In this document: piece by piece, positions 27,158-35,162 of the stretch
Layout: the number at the start of each line of letters is the position of its first letter
Position numbering within the stretch: the stretch's first letter is position 1
Source: a bacterium
Lineage (GTDB): Bacteria; Planctomycetota; Planctomycetia; Planctomycetales; Planctomycetaceae
Assembly (NCBI GenBank): GCA_016124895.1
Contig: WGMU01000150.1
Location: 1-39,448, forward strand
DNA: 39,448 nt
Direction of reading: 5' to 3'
Translations under genes and position numbers: made by a program
Notes under the pieces: generated by a model
The model's input: only the letters and a program-made list of their open reading frames with translations
Told to the model about the DNA's origin: nothing
Databases searched by the model: none

Positions 27158-27194
27158 ATCATCCTTACCGATCCGAACCGGGCCGTTTCAACCG

Positions 27195-28175
27195 ATGACC
27201 GAATCTCTGCCCGAAACAGAAACCACTGAGCATCGGAAACGCGTTCGTTCCGGCATCGTACTCGGTCTTGTTTCGGCAGTTGGATACTCGGGAGCGAACC
27301 TTGCTCTGCGGGACGTCGCAATTCCCAACGACCTCGGCTGGGCGATCTGGGTGACGGCCAACAAAGCCTGGCCGGCAGCGATTGTTGGCTGGGTGCTGGT
27401 CGGTCTGCGAGCCCGCCGCGGCCTGCCCGCTCTGCCACCGAAGTCAGCGCTGCTGCCGCTGATCCTCACCGGTCTGTTGATGCAGTACGGCGGCAACGTC
27501 GCCTTTCAATACTCTCTGAGCATGAGTGGCCTGGCGATCGCCGTGCCGCTGTGCTTTGCGACATTGATCGCCACCGGCGCGTGGCTCGGTCGAGTGCTGC
27601 TGGGCGATCCACTGACGCCGCGCACGCTGGCGTCGGTCGCTGTCCTGCTGGCCGCGATCGTGTTCCTTTCCGAAGGAGCAGAAGAAGCGGCCACCGCTCT
27701 GCACGGAACGGCGAGCCGTTTTGCAGTGGTTGCCGGAGTTGTGACTGCGTGCCTCGCAGGCTGCTCGTGGGGAGCCAGCGGCGTCATCGTCCGCCGCTAC
27801 GTGACCGGATCGCTGTCAGTGCCGACAACGCTGGTCGTGCTGAGTACAACCGGCGTCGTCGTAATGGGAGCGCACTCGCTGTTTTCGCCGGGAGTCGAAC
27901 GGATGCTGGCGACGACCGCTGACCAGTGGACGTCGATCATCGCCGCCGGAGTGCTCAACGCGATTGCATTCTTCACAGTCGCCGAGGCGTTGAAGCGAAT
28001 GCCGGTCACGTTCGTCAATATTCTGAACACGTCGCAGAACGCGATGTGCGCCGCGGCCGGAGTCCTGCTGTTTGCCGAGCCACTGACGACGCCGCTGATC
28101 GTCGGCTGCAGCCTGACAATGCTCGGCCTGCTGATTGTCGACTCAGGGCGGAAGCAGCCAGCGCGAGATCGCTGA
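27195..28175 (+). CDS. EamA/DMT-family transporter
   Basis: A 326-residue inner-membrane protein with about ten hydrophobic spans in two EamA repeats (about 18-145 and 165-318). The first repeat starts GIVLGLVSAVGYSGANLALR and the second GVVTACLAGCSWGASGVIVRR. The fifth span of the second repeat ends in the usual FAEPLT...GCSLTMLGLLIV pattern. Members export amino acids, nucleotide precursors or other metabolites; the substrate cannot be read from sequence. The ATG at 27195 has no clear Shine-Dalgarno and lies just beyond repeat element A. Confidence 0.88.
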   Translation: MTESLPETETTEHRKRVRSGIVLGLVSAVGYSGANLALRDVAIPNDLGWAIWVTANKAWPAAIVGWVLVGLRARRGLPALPPKSALLPLILTGLLMQYGGNVAFQYSLSMSGLAIAVPLCFATLIATGAWLGRVLLGDPLTPRTLASVAVLLAAIVFLSEGAEEAATALHGTASRFAVVAGVVTACLAGCSWGASGVIVRRYVTGSLSVPTTLVVLSTTGVVVMGAHSLFSPGVERMLATTADQWTSIIAAGVLNAIAFFTVAEALKRMPVTFVNILNTSQNAMCAAAGVLLFAEPLTTPLIVGCSLTMLGLLIVDSGRKQPARDR

Positions 28176-28343
28176 GGAATGCGACTGACGAAGTGCGCTG
28201 TCTTCCGTCTGGCGTGCCAACTCGTTTAATACCCAGCCGCAGGCGCCGGCCACGATTGGCGTCGTAAACCACAAGCCGTCGTCTACGGCGTGGCGTCCGA
28301 TGCAGGACGTTCAACGAACTTGCAGAAATCCCTGATTGCAGGG

Positions 28344-28371
28344 TTGACAGAACGCCCGCCCACAATACGAT
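28344..28371 (+). promoter_or_regulatory. promoter of the blaI-like operon
   Basis: TTGACA at 28344-28349 is a perfect -35. A 16-bp spacer leads to TACGAT at 28366-28371 (4 of 6 matches to TATAAT). The start of transcription would fall inside the palindrome that follows immediately, and the leader to the blaI-like ATG would be about 60 nt. Confidence 0.55.
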
Positions 28372-28389
28372 GAAACCAAATTTGGTTTC
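28372..28389. promoter_or_regulatory. palindromic operator candidate for the BlaI-like repressor
   Basis: GAAACCAAATTTGGTTTC is a perfect 18-bp palindrome directly after the -10 element and 48 bp ahead of the blaI-like ATG. Its position over the transcription start is what an autoregulated repressor needs. It differs from the TACA/TGTA core of staphylococcal BlaI/MecI sites. Confidence 0.55.
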
Positions 28390-28437
28390 TTAGTAATTGA
28401 ACTCCGGATTGATTGAAACGAATGGACGGAGAGCACA

Positions 28438-28818
28438 ATGGCGAGGCCAAAAGCCAGAGAACTGACGGAACGGGAACTCGAAATCATGCAGGTCTTCTGG
28501 GACCACGGCGAGCTGACGCCGCAGGACGTCCGTGACCGGCTGGCGGCGGAAGGTCGCGACCTCGCGTACACGACGGTGGCGACGCTGGTTCGCATCCTGC
28601 TGGAAAAGGGCTTCGTGCAGCAGACGAATGACGAACGGCCGTTTCGCTACCAGCCGGCACGGTCGTTTGAGGAGGTCTCAGGCAACCTGGTCAACGATCT
28701 GTTGAGCCGCGTATTCGGTGGCTCGACTGAAAAGCTGCTCGTCAGTCTGCTCGACCGGAAGAAGCTGTCGAAGAAGGAACGCGAGACACTGCAGCGGATT
28801 CTCGACGAACAGAAGTAG
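28438..28818 (+). CDS. BlaI/MecI/CopY-family transcriptional repressor
   Basis: A 126-residue winged-helix regulator. The N-terminal half contains LTERELEIMQVFWDHGELTPQDVRDRL and YTTVATLVRILLEKGFV, the family's helix-turn-helix and recognition helix; the wing is RPFRYQPA. The C-terminal half (about 75-126) is the dimerisation helix pair (VNDLLSRVFGGSTEKLLVSLL). In BlaI and MecI, cleavage in this half by activated BlaR1-type signalling relieves repression. GGAG lies six bases upstream of the ATG. The gene is preceded by a promoter and palindrome and followed by an M56 membrane protease, so the pair reads as a repressor-antirepressor module. Confidence 0.93.
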   Translation: MARPKARELTERELEIMQVFWDHGELTPQDVRDRLAAEGRDLAYTTVATLVRILLEKGFVQQTNDERPFRYQPARSFEEVSGNLVNDLLSRVFGGSTEKLLVSLLDRKKLSKKERETLQRILDEQK

Positions 28819-28849
28819 TACCACGATGAAAACGAAGCTCTCAAGTGAA

Positions 28850-28926
28850 GTGTGCCACTGGCTTTGCCAGTGCCTTGATTGGGCGAGTTTGCGGTGGGGA
28901 TGGCGCTGGCAGAGCCAGTGGCACAC
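28850..28926. repeat. 77-bp inverted-repeat element between blaI-like and M56 genes
   Basis: Two 25-bp arms (28850-28874 and 28902-28926) are inverted with 23 of 25 matches, and the two mismatches would still pair as G-U in RNA. Each arm also folds on itself, e.g. CACTGGCTTTGCCAGTG. The loop is 27 bp. Looks like a dispersed palindromic element; it fills half of the 170-bp gap inside the presumed operon. Confidence 0.8.
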
Positions 28927-28988
28927 CTTTTCAGCAGGCTGATAGTTGCCGTTCGACATCCACCGGCTCTCTCTGCGGGGACTCAACG

Positions 28989-31910
28989 ATGAACGAGTTC
29001 GGATTATCTCTGCTGTGGCTGATGCTGCAGATCAGTGTGCTGTGTCTGGTCGCATTGCCCGTTTATCTGCTCGCCCGCCGAAATCATCCGCGGACCGGAG
29101 CGATCGCGACGCTGGCGACGCTGCTGCTGGTCACACTGGTGACGATCTCGGCTGTGAGCCCGTGGCCGCGCTGGTCAATTTCGGACTCGCCGTGGCGCGA
29201 GTCAGTCACTCGTGCAGTGACTCCTGCGGTAGCTTCGACTGAAAACGCTCCCGGCTCAGGCGTTGAAGACGAAACGGCGACGGTGGCTGTCGACGTCTCG
29301 ACGGCGACGCGGCTGGTTGAAGCTGCCGGCGAACTCTGGCAGAAGCTCGGCCAGCCGTCGGAACAATCGTCGGCAGCGACGAGTGTTGCCAGATCTCCGG
29401 AAGCAACGCGACTCGGCTGGACCGGCTGCCTGGCGTGGTTGTTCGTTGCCGGGCTTGTGGTTGCCATCTGCCGACTGCTGCTCGGTCTGCTGGCCGTTCG
29501 CAGCCATCGCCGAACGAGTACAGCGGTTGTCGATCCGGAGATTCTCGCCGAGGTCGACGTCCTGCGGGCTGAGTTCCGTTGCCAGACACCTATCGACGTT
29601 CGACGGTCTGAGGCGATCACGTCAGCCGCAACGGTCGGCTGGAAGCGTCCACTGATCCTGTTACCTCCGGAGCACGTTGGCTGGTCGGCGTCTGAGCGGC
29701 GCAGCGTGCTGGCTCATGAGATCGCTCACATCTGCAGCAACGATTTTCTGTGCTGGGTCTGCGCTCAGACGGGACTGCTACTGCACTTTTACCACCCGCT
29801 GGTTCACTGGCTCGCTCGCCGACTGCGGCTTGAGCAGGAACTCGCGGCCGACGCAGCCGCGGCCAGGTTTTCCGGCGGTGCGGAACCTTACCTGCAGACA
29901 CTGGCTGCCCTGGCTCTGCGGCAGGCCGATCGACCGGTCGCCTGGCCCGCCCGCACGTTTCTACCGGTCAAGGGGACTCTGATGAGGAGAGTGGAAATGC
30001 TGAGGGAAACACGAGTCGCGCGCGCCGTCCCGTCAGGCTGGCGGCACGGCGTGGTCATCACCCTGCTGCTGGCGGCCAGCCTGGTGCTCTGCGGAATCAA
30101 ACCGCCAGAATCTCGACAGGTACTGGCAGATGACCAGTCGCACGACGCGACACCGGCGACGTTTCAGGCCGAGTCGCCGGCTGATGGTCAGCCGACCGCG
30201 GCCGAAGTCGCTGGCCAGGCAGCCGACGAAACGCTGATTGCTCAGGCCGATGAGAAGAAATCTCGACGCGAACGTCGGCTGGCTCGCAAAGCGGCCGCTG
30301 ATGCCGGCAGTTCAGTCGATGGAGCGTTCGACCTGAAGTACGTGCCGTCGAGCACGAATCTGCTGATGGGCATCCGGCCGTCGTCGCTGGTGGCAGAGGA
30401 AAGCCTCGCCCCGCTGATCGCCGGCCTCGAACAGAACGTTTTGAAATCTGAGAACGGACCCGATTTGAAAATCGCTGACCTCAAACAGGTTCTGCTGCTT
30501 GGTCTTCCTGAGGGGGAGATCAACTCCCTGGGCCGTGATCCGTTCTTCGTGCTGACTCCGGCCGACGGGGCTCAACAGCGTGTCCGGCAGTGGGCTGCCA
30601 TGTGGTTTGCTGAGGACGGCGGCGAATATCGAAAGCACAGTGGCGGTTATGTCTACTTTGCTCTGCCCTCAGGAAAGTGTTTCGTCGAGCTTGAAGGTGG
30701 AACGATCGGTATCGGCCGCCGGGAAGTCGCGATGACGAGTTTTCTGGATGCCAACGCTAACGCGCAGACGTCGCCCGGCTGGGCCGAAGATTTCCACGCC
30801 GTTGAGCAAAACCAGATGTGTCTGGCGGTCCGAGTCTCTGCTGTGCGGCCGGAACTCGACCGCGTCCTGAATCGCGGAGGCAACCAGCCGCCGAATCCAG
30901 CCGCCGCGTTTTCGCCATTGTGGCAGCAGACGCAGTTGCTGGTTGGAGGTTCGTCAATCGGCAAGTCGGGCCGCTTTGAGCTGATCGCTCACTGTCTCGA
31001 TGAGGCTGGAGCGAAACAAGTGGCCGAAACGGTTCAGTCACTGGTGCCGCTCGGTCGTAACATGGTCGCCGGATTCCAGCGCCAGATGGCGAATCGTCCT
31101 GCGCCGACGCCGCCTGGTCCAACACCGCAGGAAAATCTGCAGGAGACGATGAATAAGGGATTCACGATCGCCAGTCAGTTTCTCGACAGCGTCGAGGTCA
31201 CTCAGAAGGGAGACACCGTTCACGTCACTGCTCACGTCACTGCTGACACGGGAGCGGGCAGCCTGCCGATTATGGCAGCGCTCCTGCTGCCGGCCGTTCA
31301 GAACGCACGGACTGCGGCACAACGCTCGCAGTCGACGAATAACCTGAAACAGATCGCTCTGGCACTGCACAACTATCACGACACTTACGGACACTTCCCT
31401 GCTCCGTCTGTACTGGGGCCGGATGGCAAAACAACGCACTCCTGGCGCGTAGCAATTCTGCCGTTCATCGAACAGGAGCCGCTTTTCAGGCAGTATCACC
31501 AGGACGAACCGTGGGACAGTGAGAACAATCTCAAAGTCCTGAAGCAGATGCCTGTGGTTTTTCGCCATCCCAGTGAACCAGACGGCACCACAACGTCGTC
31601 GTACTTCGCACTTGTCGGTCCGACGACCGCACTTGGGGAAGGCGGTGAAGGAACCAGAATTCGCGAGATCACTGACGGCACCTCGAACACACTGCTGATC
31701 GTTGAGGCTCGTCGCGAAATCCCCTGGACGAAACCTGTTGATATTCCGTACGCCGCCGATCAGCCGCTGCCGAAGTTTGGTGGACTCAATCCCGGAGTCT
31801 GGCTGGGAGCGCTGGCTGACGGTTCCGTCCGGACGTTTGCTGCGACGATCGATGAGAAAATTGTGCGGGCGATGATCACGCGCAACGGTCGCGAACCGGT
31901 GACTCCGTAG
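28989..31910 (+). CDS. M56 (BlaR1-like) membrane metallopeptidase fused to DUF1559 domain
   Basis: A 973-residue protein. The N-terminal part (about 1-360) is a BlaR1/M56 protease: spans at about 6-30, 36-58, 140-165 and 350-365, zinc motif HEIAH at 243-247 and the downstream ELAADA glutamate. After the last span comes a charged linker, a region of about 290 residues (LKYVPSSTNLLMGIRPSS...) that I do not recognise, and from about 760 a DUF1559 domain (ALLLPAVQNARTAAQ, NNLKQIALALHNYH, and the closing DGSVR). The penicillin-binding sensor of BlaR1 is absent. GGGGA lies seven bases before the ATG at 28989; a longer frame reads through the inverted repeat. It follows the blaI-like gene and ends in a terminator. 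Confidence 0.9.
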   Translation: MNEFGLSLLWLMLQISVLCLVALPVYLLARRNHPRTGAIATLATLLLVTLVTISAVSPWPRWSISDSPWRESVTRAVTPAVASTENAPGSGVEDETATVAVDVSTATRLVEAAGELWQKLGQPSEQSSAATSVARSPEATRLGWTGCLAWLFVAGLVVAICRLLLGLLAVRSHRRTSTAVVDPEILAEVDVLRAEFRCQTPIDVRRSEAITSAATVGWKRPLILLPPEHVGWSASERRSVLAHEIAHICSNDFLCWVCAQTGLLLHFYHPLVHWLARRLRLEQELAADAAAARFSGGAEPYLQTLAALALRQADRPVAWPARTFLPVKGTLMRRVEMLRETRVARAVPSGWRHGVVITLLLAASLVLCGIKPPESRQVLADDQSHDATPATFQAESPADGQPTAAEVAGQAADETLIAQADEKKSRRERRLARKAAADAGSSVDGAFDLKYVPSSTNLLMGIRPSSLVAEESLAPLIAGLEQNVLKSENGPDLKIADLKQVLLLGLPEGEINSLGRDPFFVLTPADGAQQRVRQWAAMWFAEDGGEYRKHSGGYVYFALPSGKCFVELEGGTIGIGRREVAMTSFLDANANAQTSPGWAEDFHAVEQNQMCLAVRVSAVRPELDRVLNRGGNQPPNPAAAFSPLWQQTQLLVGGSSIGKSGRFELIAHCLDEAGAKQVAETVQSLVPLGRNMVAGFQRQMANRPAPTPPGPTPQENLQETMNKGFTIASQFLDSVEVTQKGDTVHVTAHVTADTGAGSLPIMAALLLPAVQNARTAAQRSQSTNNLKQIALALHNYHDTYGHFPAPSVLGPDGKTTHSWRVAILPFIEQEPLFRQYHQDEPWDSENNLKVLKQMPVVFRHPSEPDGTTTSSYFALVGPTTALGEGGEGTRIREITDGTSNTLLIVEARREIPWTKPVDIPYAADQPLPKFGGLNPGVWLGALADGSVRTFAATIDEKIVRAMITRNGREPVTP

Positions 31911-31962
31911 CAAAGCAATCCGCGCAGGTAGCTGCAGTTGTTGCGGCCTGAGCAATCTGAGA

Positions 31963-32000
31963 AGCCGTGTGCCATGAATTGATCGGCACGCGGCTTTTTC
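31963..32000 (+). terminator. intrinsic terminator after the M56-DUF1559 gene
   Basis: AGCCGTGTGCC (31963-31973) pairs with GGCACGCGGCT (31985-31995), one G-U pair, around an 11-base loop, and runs directly into TTTTT. It lies 53 bp after the M56-DUF1559 stop and ends the presumed blaI operon. Confidence 0.78.
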
Positions 32001-32126
32001 GTTTGAGGCTTGCGTCTGAATGTGGCCGGTTGAATTGCAGAGCCCGACACAGAATAGTCTCCGGCTGTGTCTGTCTTTGAGGCCCGAACTTTCTGCAACC
32101 AGAAAATTCGAAGAAGCGAGTAACCA

Positions 32127-33263
32127 ATGAAGAGTGTGTCTCGTAAGCAGTCAGCAGGTGTCGCATACGGGCTGCTGGCGATGACAATTCTGTGGACTGC
32201 AGGCTGTGAGCAAACTCCGCAGAACGACGCGGAATCATCAGGTCAGGAAGTGACAACGGAAGCCCGCGACAGCGATTCGCCGAAACCGGATACGGCGGCT
32301 GTGATCGCTGAGGAATCTGAAAGGGCAGACGCGGAAGTCACTGAGTCGATGACTGTGGCTCGGGCGGTGGAAAGCGAGCATCTGCCCAACGCGTACTGGT
32401 TGCACGAAAAGGTAATCTCGGGCGGACAGCCTGAGGGCGCCGACGGGTTTCGCGAACTGCAAGAACTCGGCGTACGCACGGTGATCAGCGTCGACGGTCT
32501 GAAGCCGGACGTCGACACCGCGAAGAAGTTCGGACTGCGGTACGTGCATCTGCCGCATGGATATGACGGTGTTCCCGAAGAGCGGGCGCGGGAACTCGCG
32601 AAAGCCGTCCGCAGTCTGCCGGGGCCGATTTACATTCACTGCCATCATGGAAAGCATCGCAGTCCGGCCGCGGCGACTGTCGCCTGCATCGGCGCCGGAC
32701 TGATTCCTCGCAATGCCGGCCCGGCGATTCTCAAAGTTGCCGGAACCAGTGCGGACTACAATGGACTGTTCGCCTCAGTCGATTCCGCAAAACGGCTCGA
32801 CGCGGCACTGCTCGACGAACTGAAGGTCGAGTTTCGTGAGGTCGTCGAACCACCACCGATCGTCGAAGTCATGACGCAACTGAGTACGACGTTCGAGCAT
32901 CTGCAGTTAATTGAAGCGACTGGCTGGGCGACTCCGCCAGATCACCCGGCTCTGGTTCCCACGCACGAAGCGCTGCTGCTGAAAGAACACTTCACCGAGT
33001 TTCGCCGCGGTCCGCTGGTGAAGGACCAGCCTGACGAGTACCGGCACCTGATCGACAACTCGGTCGGGCACGCGGAACAACTTGAAATGTTACTGAAGAC
33101 AAACACGTCGGCTCAGTCAGCGACGAATTCCGAGGCTCAGGCCAGCCGGGCTCTCAAGGCGATCAAATCTGACTGCAAAGCCTGCCACCGCGCCTTTCGC
33201 GATCAGCGGCTGCTTCAGAGGCTCGGACCAGACGGCAGTCAGCCGAAATCATCCGCCAATTGA
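32127..33263 (+). CDS. exported CX5R phosphatase fused to cytochrome c'-like domain
   Basis: A 378-residue exported protein. The signal peptide ends TAGC (Cys27), a marginal lipobox. An acidic low-complexity linker runs to about 80. Residues about 85-235 are a tyrosine/dual-specificity phosphatase-like domain: LGVRTVISVDGLKPD, then the P-loop HCHHGKHRS with Cys172 and Arg178 in CX5R spacing. The C-terminal region (about 245-365) is helical and ends in CKACHRAF (350-357), a CxxCH haem motif in the setting of cytochrome c'. Whether haem is attached is inferred. The start is ATG 32127 with a weak Shine-Dalgarno. It overlaps the convergent ExeA-type gene by 15 bp at the 3' ends. Confidence 0.8.
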   Translation: MKSVSRKQSAGVAYGLLAMTILWTAGCEQTPQNDAESSGQEVTTEARDSDSPKPDTAAVIAEESERADAEVTESMTVARAVESEHLPNAYWLHEKVISGGQPEGADGFRELQELGVRTVISVDGLKPDVDTAKKFGLRYVHLPHGYDGVPEERARELAKAVRSLPGPIYIHCHHGKHRSPAAATVACIGAGLIPRNAGPAILKVAGTSADYNGLFASVDSAKRLDAALLDELKVEFREVVEPPPIVEVMTQLSTTFEHLQLIEATGWATPPDHPALVPTHEALLLKEHFTEFRRGPLVKDQPDEYRHLIDNSVGHAEQLEMLLKTNTSAQSATNSEAQASRALKAIKSDCKACHRAFRDQRLLQRLGPDGSQPKSSAN

Positions 33264-34070
33264 CAGGCCGATTTCGTCGGCGACGGATTCGACGTCGCGC
33301 GGGCCAATGCTGCTCAGACTGTCGGCGTAGCCAACCAGCAGGCTCAGGTCGGCGATGCGGTTGATGCGTCGCGGGATGCCGCCTGAAAGTTCGTGGATCT
33401 CGTTGAGTGCTGACTCGTCAAATACGGAATCGTTCAGCCCGGCAATCGAGAGACGATGCCGGACGTACTCGGCGGTTTCCTCGCGCGACAACGGATGGAT
33501 CAGCGACTTGACGCCGATGCGCTCGTTGAGTTCGTCGAGCCGCTCGATCCGGCTGAGCAGCGTCGGCTGCCCGCAGAGCAGGACGGTAAAACGGGCATCT
33601 TCGCGATAGTTGAGCAGCAGTTGAATCGCCTGGAAGACCTTCTGGTCCTCAATGAGATGCGCTTCTTCAATCACGATCAACGGATGTCGGCCGTCGCTCG
33701 AAAAGTGAGCGAGCCGCTCCTGAAAACGCCGCAGAACGAAGTCGAAACGGTCGCCATGCTGCTGTAGCGAATCCTCATCGGCACCGAGTTCCGCGGCGAC
33801 AAACGCGATCAGTTCGTCGGGGGTCAGTAACGGATAGCGGACGAAAACGATCGGCCCCGAAGTGTCGCCAAGTTCCTCAATCAGCAACCGCGTAACATAG
33901 GATTTCCCGGCGCCGCTCGACCCAACCAGCAGGCCACAGCCTTTGTTGGCGTCGATCAGGTACTTCAGCTTGAGCAGCGCTGCCTGGTGCGTCCGGCTGC
34001 GGAAGAAGAACGCCGGATCGGCATCGTTCTCAAACGGCTGGCTGTGCAGGTTCCAGTACTGTGAGTACAT
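33249..34070 (-). CDS. ExeA/GspA-type AAA ATPase
   Basis: A 273-residue AAA ATPase of the ExeA/GspA group. The N-terminus YWNLHSQPFENDADPAFFF is the family's hallmark. Walker A GSSGAGKS lies at 50-57, Walker B LIVIEEAHLI at 131-140 and sensor-1-like TVLLCGQP at 162-169; an arginine-rich SGGIPRRINRI segment near the C-terminus is the sensor-2 region. In Aeromonas, ExeA acts with ExeB to help assemble the secretin. This protein lacks the C-terminal transmembrane/peptidoglycan-binding part of full ExeA, so it is a cytoplasmic short form. A single-span protein gene lies 92 bp upstream on the same strand. Confidence 0.9.
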   Translation of the reverse strand: MYSQYWNLHSQPFENDADPAFFFRSRTHQAALLKLKYLIDANKGCGLLVGSSGAGKSYVTRLLIEELGDTSGPIVFVRYPLLTPDELIAFVAAELGADEDSLQQHGDRFDFVLRRFQERLAHFSSDGRHPLIVIEEAHLIEDQKVFQAIQLLLNYREDARFTVLLCGQPTLLSRIERLDELNERIGVKSLIHPLSREETAEYVRHRLSIAGLNDSVFDESALNEIHELSGGIPRRINRIADLSLLVGYADSLSSIGPRDVESVADEIGLSIGG

Positions 34071-34162
34071 CAGATGATCCGGCCTGAAGATTGAAGGAAT
34101 GGCTTACCGGTCGGCTCGCTAATGGTCAGACGGCAGTCGTCAGCCGTTCTGTCGGTCGGCTC

Positions 34163-34792
34163 TTATTCGATGGTACCAGTCAGCCACGCGGCGGACCGGA
34201 CTCCGCTGACGGGCCTGATCGGCTGAGTGGGCGTCGCGCTGGCCGCGTTTGATTCAGCGTTTGCTGTGTCGATGGCACGGGCAAACCGCGGGGCTTCCAA
34301 CTCCGTCGTCCGCACTCCATGAGCTGTGACAGCGCCGCCGGAAATCTCGGGAACCGTCGGAGTGGCTGCCAACGCTCGGGATGGCACGGAATGGGGTGTA
34401 CCGAACAGCGGGCCGTTCGTGACTTTCGCCTGCTCGAACATGATGGCGGGCGACGCTTCATTCAGGGCGAACAGCGGCGCCGGTTCGGAATCGGACATTG
34501 ATGGTTCGGCGGTCAGATCCAGAGGTCCAGAGCCTGCGAGTTCGCCGTTCGGGTTGGCCGAGTCACTGACACCGACTGCTCCCAGCGACAGCAGCGCCGC
34601 GTCGACCTGCCCGTCAACAAGACTGTCTGTCCCGGCGACCGAGTTGTCAGACTGCATCCCATGCAGCGTCAGACTGACGACGACGACAACCGCACCGCCG
34701 AACAGCAGCAGCGACATCCAGATCTGTGGCTCGCGCAACCGAGCAGTCAGCCCGGCCAGACGAGGAGCCGAAGAAATTGACGGACCGGACAT
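34163..34792 (-). CDS. single-span membrane protein with long low-complexity tail
   Basis: A 209-residue protein I do not recognise. One strong hydrophobic span (about 24-45, IWMSLLLFGGAVVVVVSLTL) follows a basic N-terminal cytoplasmic segment; the remaining 160 residues are Ala/Ser/Thr/Pro-rich and probably extracytoplasmic and flexible. GGAGG lies four bases before the ATG at 34792; earlier in-frame starts at 34834 and 34876 lack support. It precedes the ExeA-type gene by 92 bp. The topology recalls GspB/ExeB, the membrane partner of ExeA, but I see no sequence identity that would prove this. Confidence 0.62.
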   Translation of the reverse strand: MSGPSISSAPRLAGLTARLREPQIWMSLLLFGGAVVVVVSLTLHGMQSDNSVAGTDSLVDGQVDAALLSLGAVGVSDSANPNGELAGSGPLDLTAEPSMSDSEPAPLFALNEASPAIMFEQAKVTNGPLFGTPHSVPSRALAATPTVPEISGGAVTAHGVRTTELEAPRFARAIDTANAESNAASATPTQPIRPVSGVRSAAWLTGTIE

Positions 34793-35162
34793 ACAGCCTC
34801 CGTTCGCCGAAAGACGGGTATCTGTCCTGAGCATCGGCTTACGGAGTTCGGATCTTGAAGGTTTTATCGAAAACACCGGTCAGGTTGAGTTTGCCGACAG
34901 AACGGCCCGCGGATTCGTAAGCCTGGCTGGCCACTGCGGCGGCCAGCAGCGTTACACCAACGCGTTGTGTCACTCACTTCCCGCCTGTCCGACAGACAGA
35001 GACGCTGCCAGGACCTGTGTGACTTGCCCTGCTGGCGACATCTCCCGACAACTCGGCGACTTGCCGGCGCATATTCCAGAAGCCAACGACGAACAGCGAC
35101 GGAGCCTCGGCAAGGTTTCAACCGTTCGTTACTGAGGCTTCGTATTCTGTTCGAGGTCTGTC
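34793..35162. other. 370-bp divergent intergenic region
   Basis: This gap lies between the divergent single-span-protein gene and the sialidase gene and must hold promoters for both. I find no clear -35/-10 pair, palindrome or RNA gene in it. A plus-strand open frame crossing it has no recognisable protein features. Confidence 0.55.

Noticed and set aside
28845-28988. N-terminal extension of the M56-DUF1559 gene.
   Set aside because: It would translate the inverted-repeat element; the ATG at 28989 has a GGGGA Shine-Dalgarno and begins the first membrane span.
34326-35135. 269-codon plus-strand frame across the single-span-protein gene and the gap before the sialidase.
   Set aside because: Composition is that of an antisense shadow, and the minus-strand frame has a Shine-Dalgarno and a membrane span.
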